Assembly (NCBI RefSeq): GCF_963678635.1
Contig: NC_087064.1
Coordinates: 6,858,411 to 6,922,410 of the forward strand
Length of the DNA stretch: 64,000 nucleotides
Direction of reading: 5' to 3'
DNA from: Symsagittifera roscoffensis
Taxonomy: Eukaryota > Xenacoelomorpha > Acoela > Convolutidae
The notes under the pieces are model-generated. The model was not told the DNA's origin. It did not search any database and saw only the letters and a list, made by a program, of their open reading frames with translations. The position numbers and the translations under genes were made by a program. Shown piece after piece: positions 63,546 to 64,000 of this stretch (position 1 is its first letter; each line of letters starts with the position of its first letter).

Positions 63546-64000
63546 AGACACTTGTCAACAGTCTTGGGACAGTGCCGAAGAAGTCTTAGGACAGAGCAGT
63601 CTGGGGACAGTCTTGGGACAGTACAGTCTTGGGACAGTGGTCTTGGGACAGGGTCTTGGGACAGGGTCTTGGGACAAGGGTCTTGGGACAGGGTTTCGGG
63701 ACAAGGTCTTGGGACAAGGTCTTGGGACAAGGGTCTTGGGACAGGGTCTTGGGACAGGGTCTTGGGACAAGGTCTTGGGACAGGGTCTTGGGACAAGGTC
63801 TTGGGACAGGGTCTTGGGACAAGGTCTTGGGACAAGGGTCTTGGGACAGGGTCTTGGGACAGGGTCTTGGGACAGGGTCTTGGGACAGGGTCTTGGGACG
63901 AGGGTCTTGGGACAGGGTCTTGGGACAGGGGTCTTGGGACAGGGGTCTTGGGACAGTAGTCTTGGGACACTAGTCTTGGGACACTAGTCTTGGGACAGTA
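63546..64000 (+). repeat. Tandem array of 13-14-bp units, third element copy, cut by window edge
   Basis: Same place after the LTR as the other arrays and the same irregular start, but the dominant unit is 13 bp (GTCTTGGGACAGG or GTCTTGGGACAAG) instead of 14. Continues beyond the window; a gag frame is expected next. Confidence 0.95.

Overview
The window is nuclear DNA of an invertebrate. A seven-exon innexin gene (gap-junction family of protostomes), an AT-rich background, spliced introns with GT/AG borders and dense retroelement remains all point to a protostome animal. An arthropod or another ecdysozoan is plausible, but I cannot narrow it further. Two host genes are recognisable. The innexin lies on the minus strand (exons between 12072 and 20764). 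A retinol-saturase-like FAD oxidoreductase lies on the plus strand (17993-19857), wholly inside innexin intron 1, and carries a frameshift. Most of the rest is mobile DNA.

Layout. 1-5441: 5' part of a Ty3/Gypsy-type LTR element on the minus strand (gag cut by the window edge, a 14-bp tandem array in the leader, LTR-like DNA). 5493-5831: an orphan open frame. 7290-8075: an old LTR fragment of the same family. 8373-11503: a decayed retroelement with an SGNH-like domain, a YADD reverse transcriptase, a zinc-finger-like segment and a restriction-endonuclease-like tail, flanked by 71-bp direct repeats. 12072-20764: innexin with the nested retinol-saturase-like gene; its introns hold a Tc1-like MITE, SINE-like repeats and minisatellites. 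21725-28442: a 3359-bp tandem duplication that looks identical in both copies. 29082-35010: MITE-like and diverged repeat families. 35626-37770: a second decayed RT element with a PHD-like finger. 37860-39260: a tangle of short direct and inverted repeats. 39501-61056: a giant LTR retrotransposon. 61057-64000: a chimeric junction followed by the LTR and leader array of a further related element.

The most remarkable object is the giant element. Start of one LTR to start of the other is 20,256 bp. After the leader array come gag and a pol of Ty3/Gypsy type (protease remnant, RT end, RNase H, integrase). Pol is disabled by a deletion between the protease active site and the RT YVDD motif, a frameshift and an in-frame stop. 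Downstream of pol lie about 10 kb of densely packed accessory frames: a small acidic protein, a macro-domain-like protein, a coiled-coil protein, a protein with two SGNH-hydrolase-like modules (the first with Asn where the catalytic Ser should be), and two large proteins I do not recognise. Several neighbours overlap or abut at TGATG, TAAATG and TAATG junctions, which suggests one polycistronic RNA with termination-reinitiation, an unusual design for an animal LTR element. An SGNH-like domain also appears in the unrelated RT element at 8.6 kb, so esterase-like folds recur among retroelements here.
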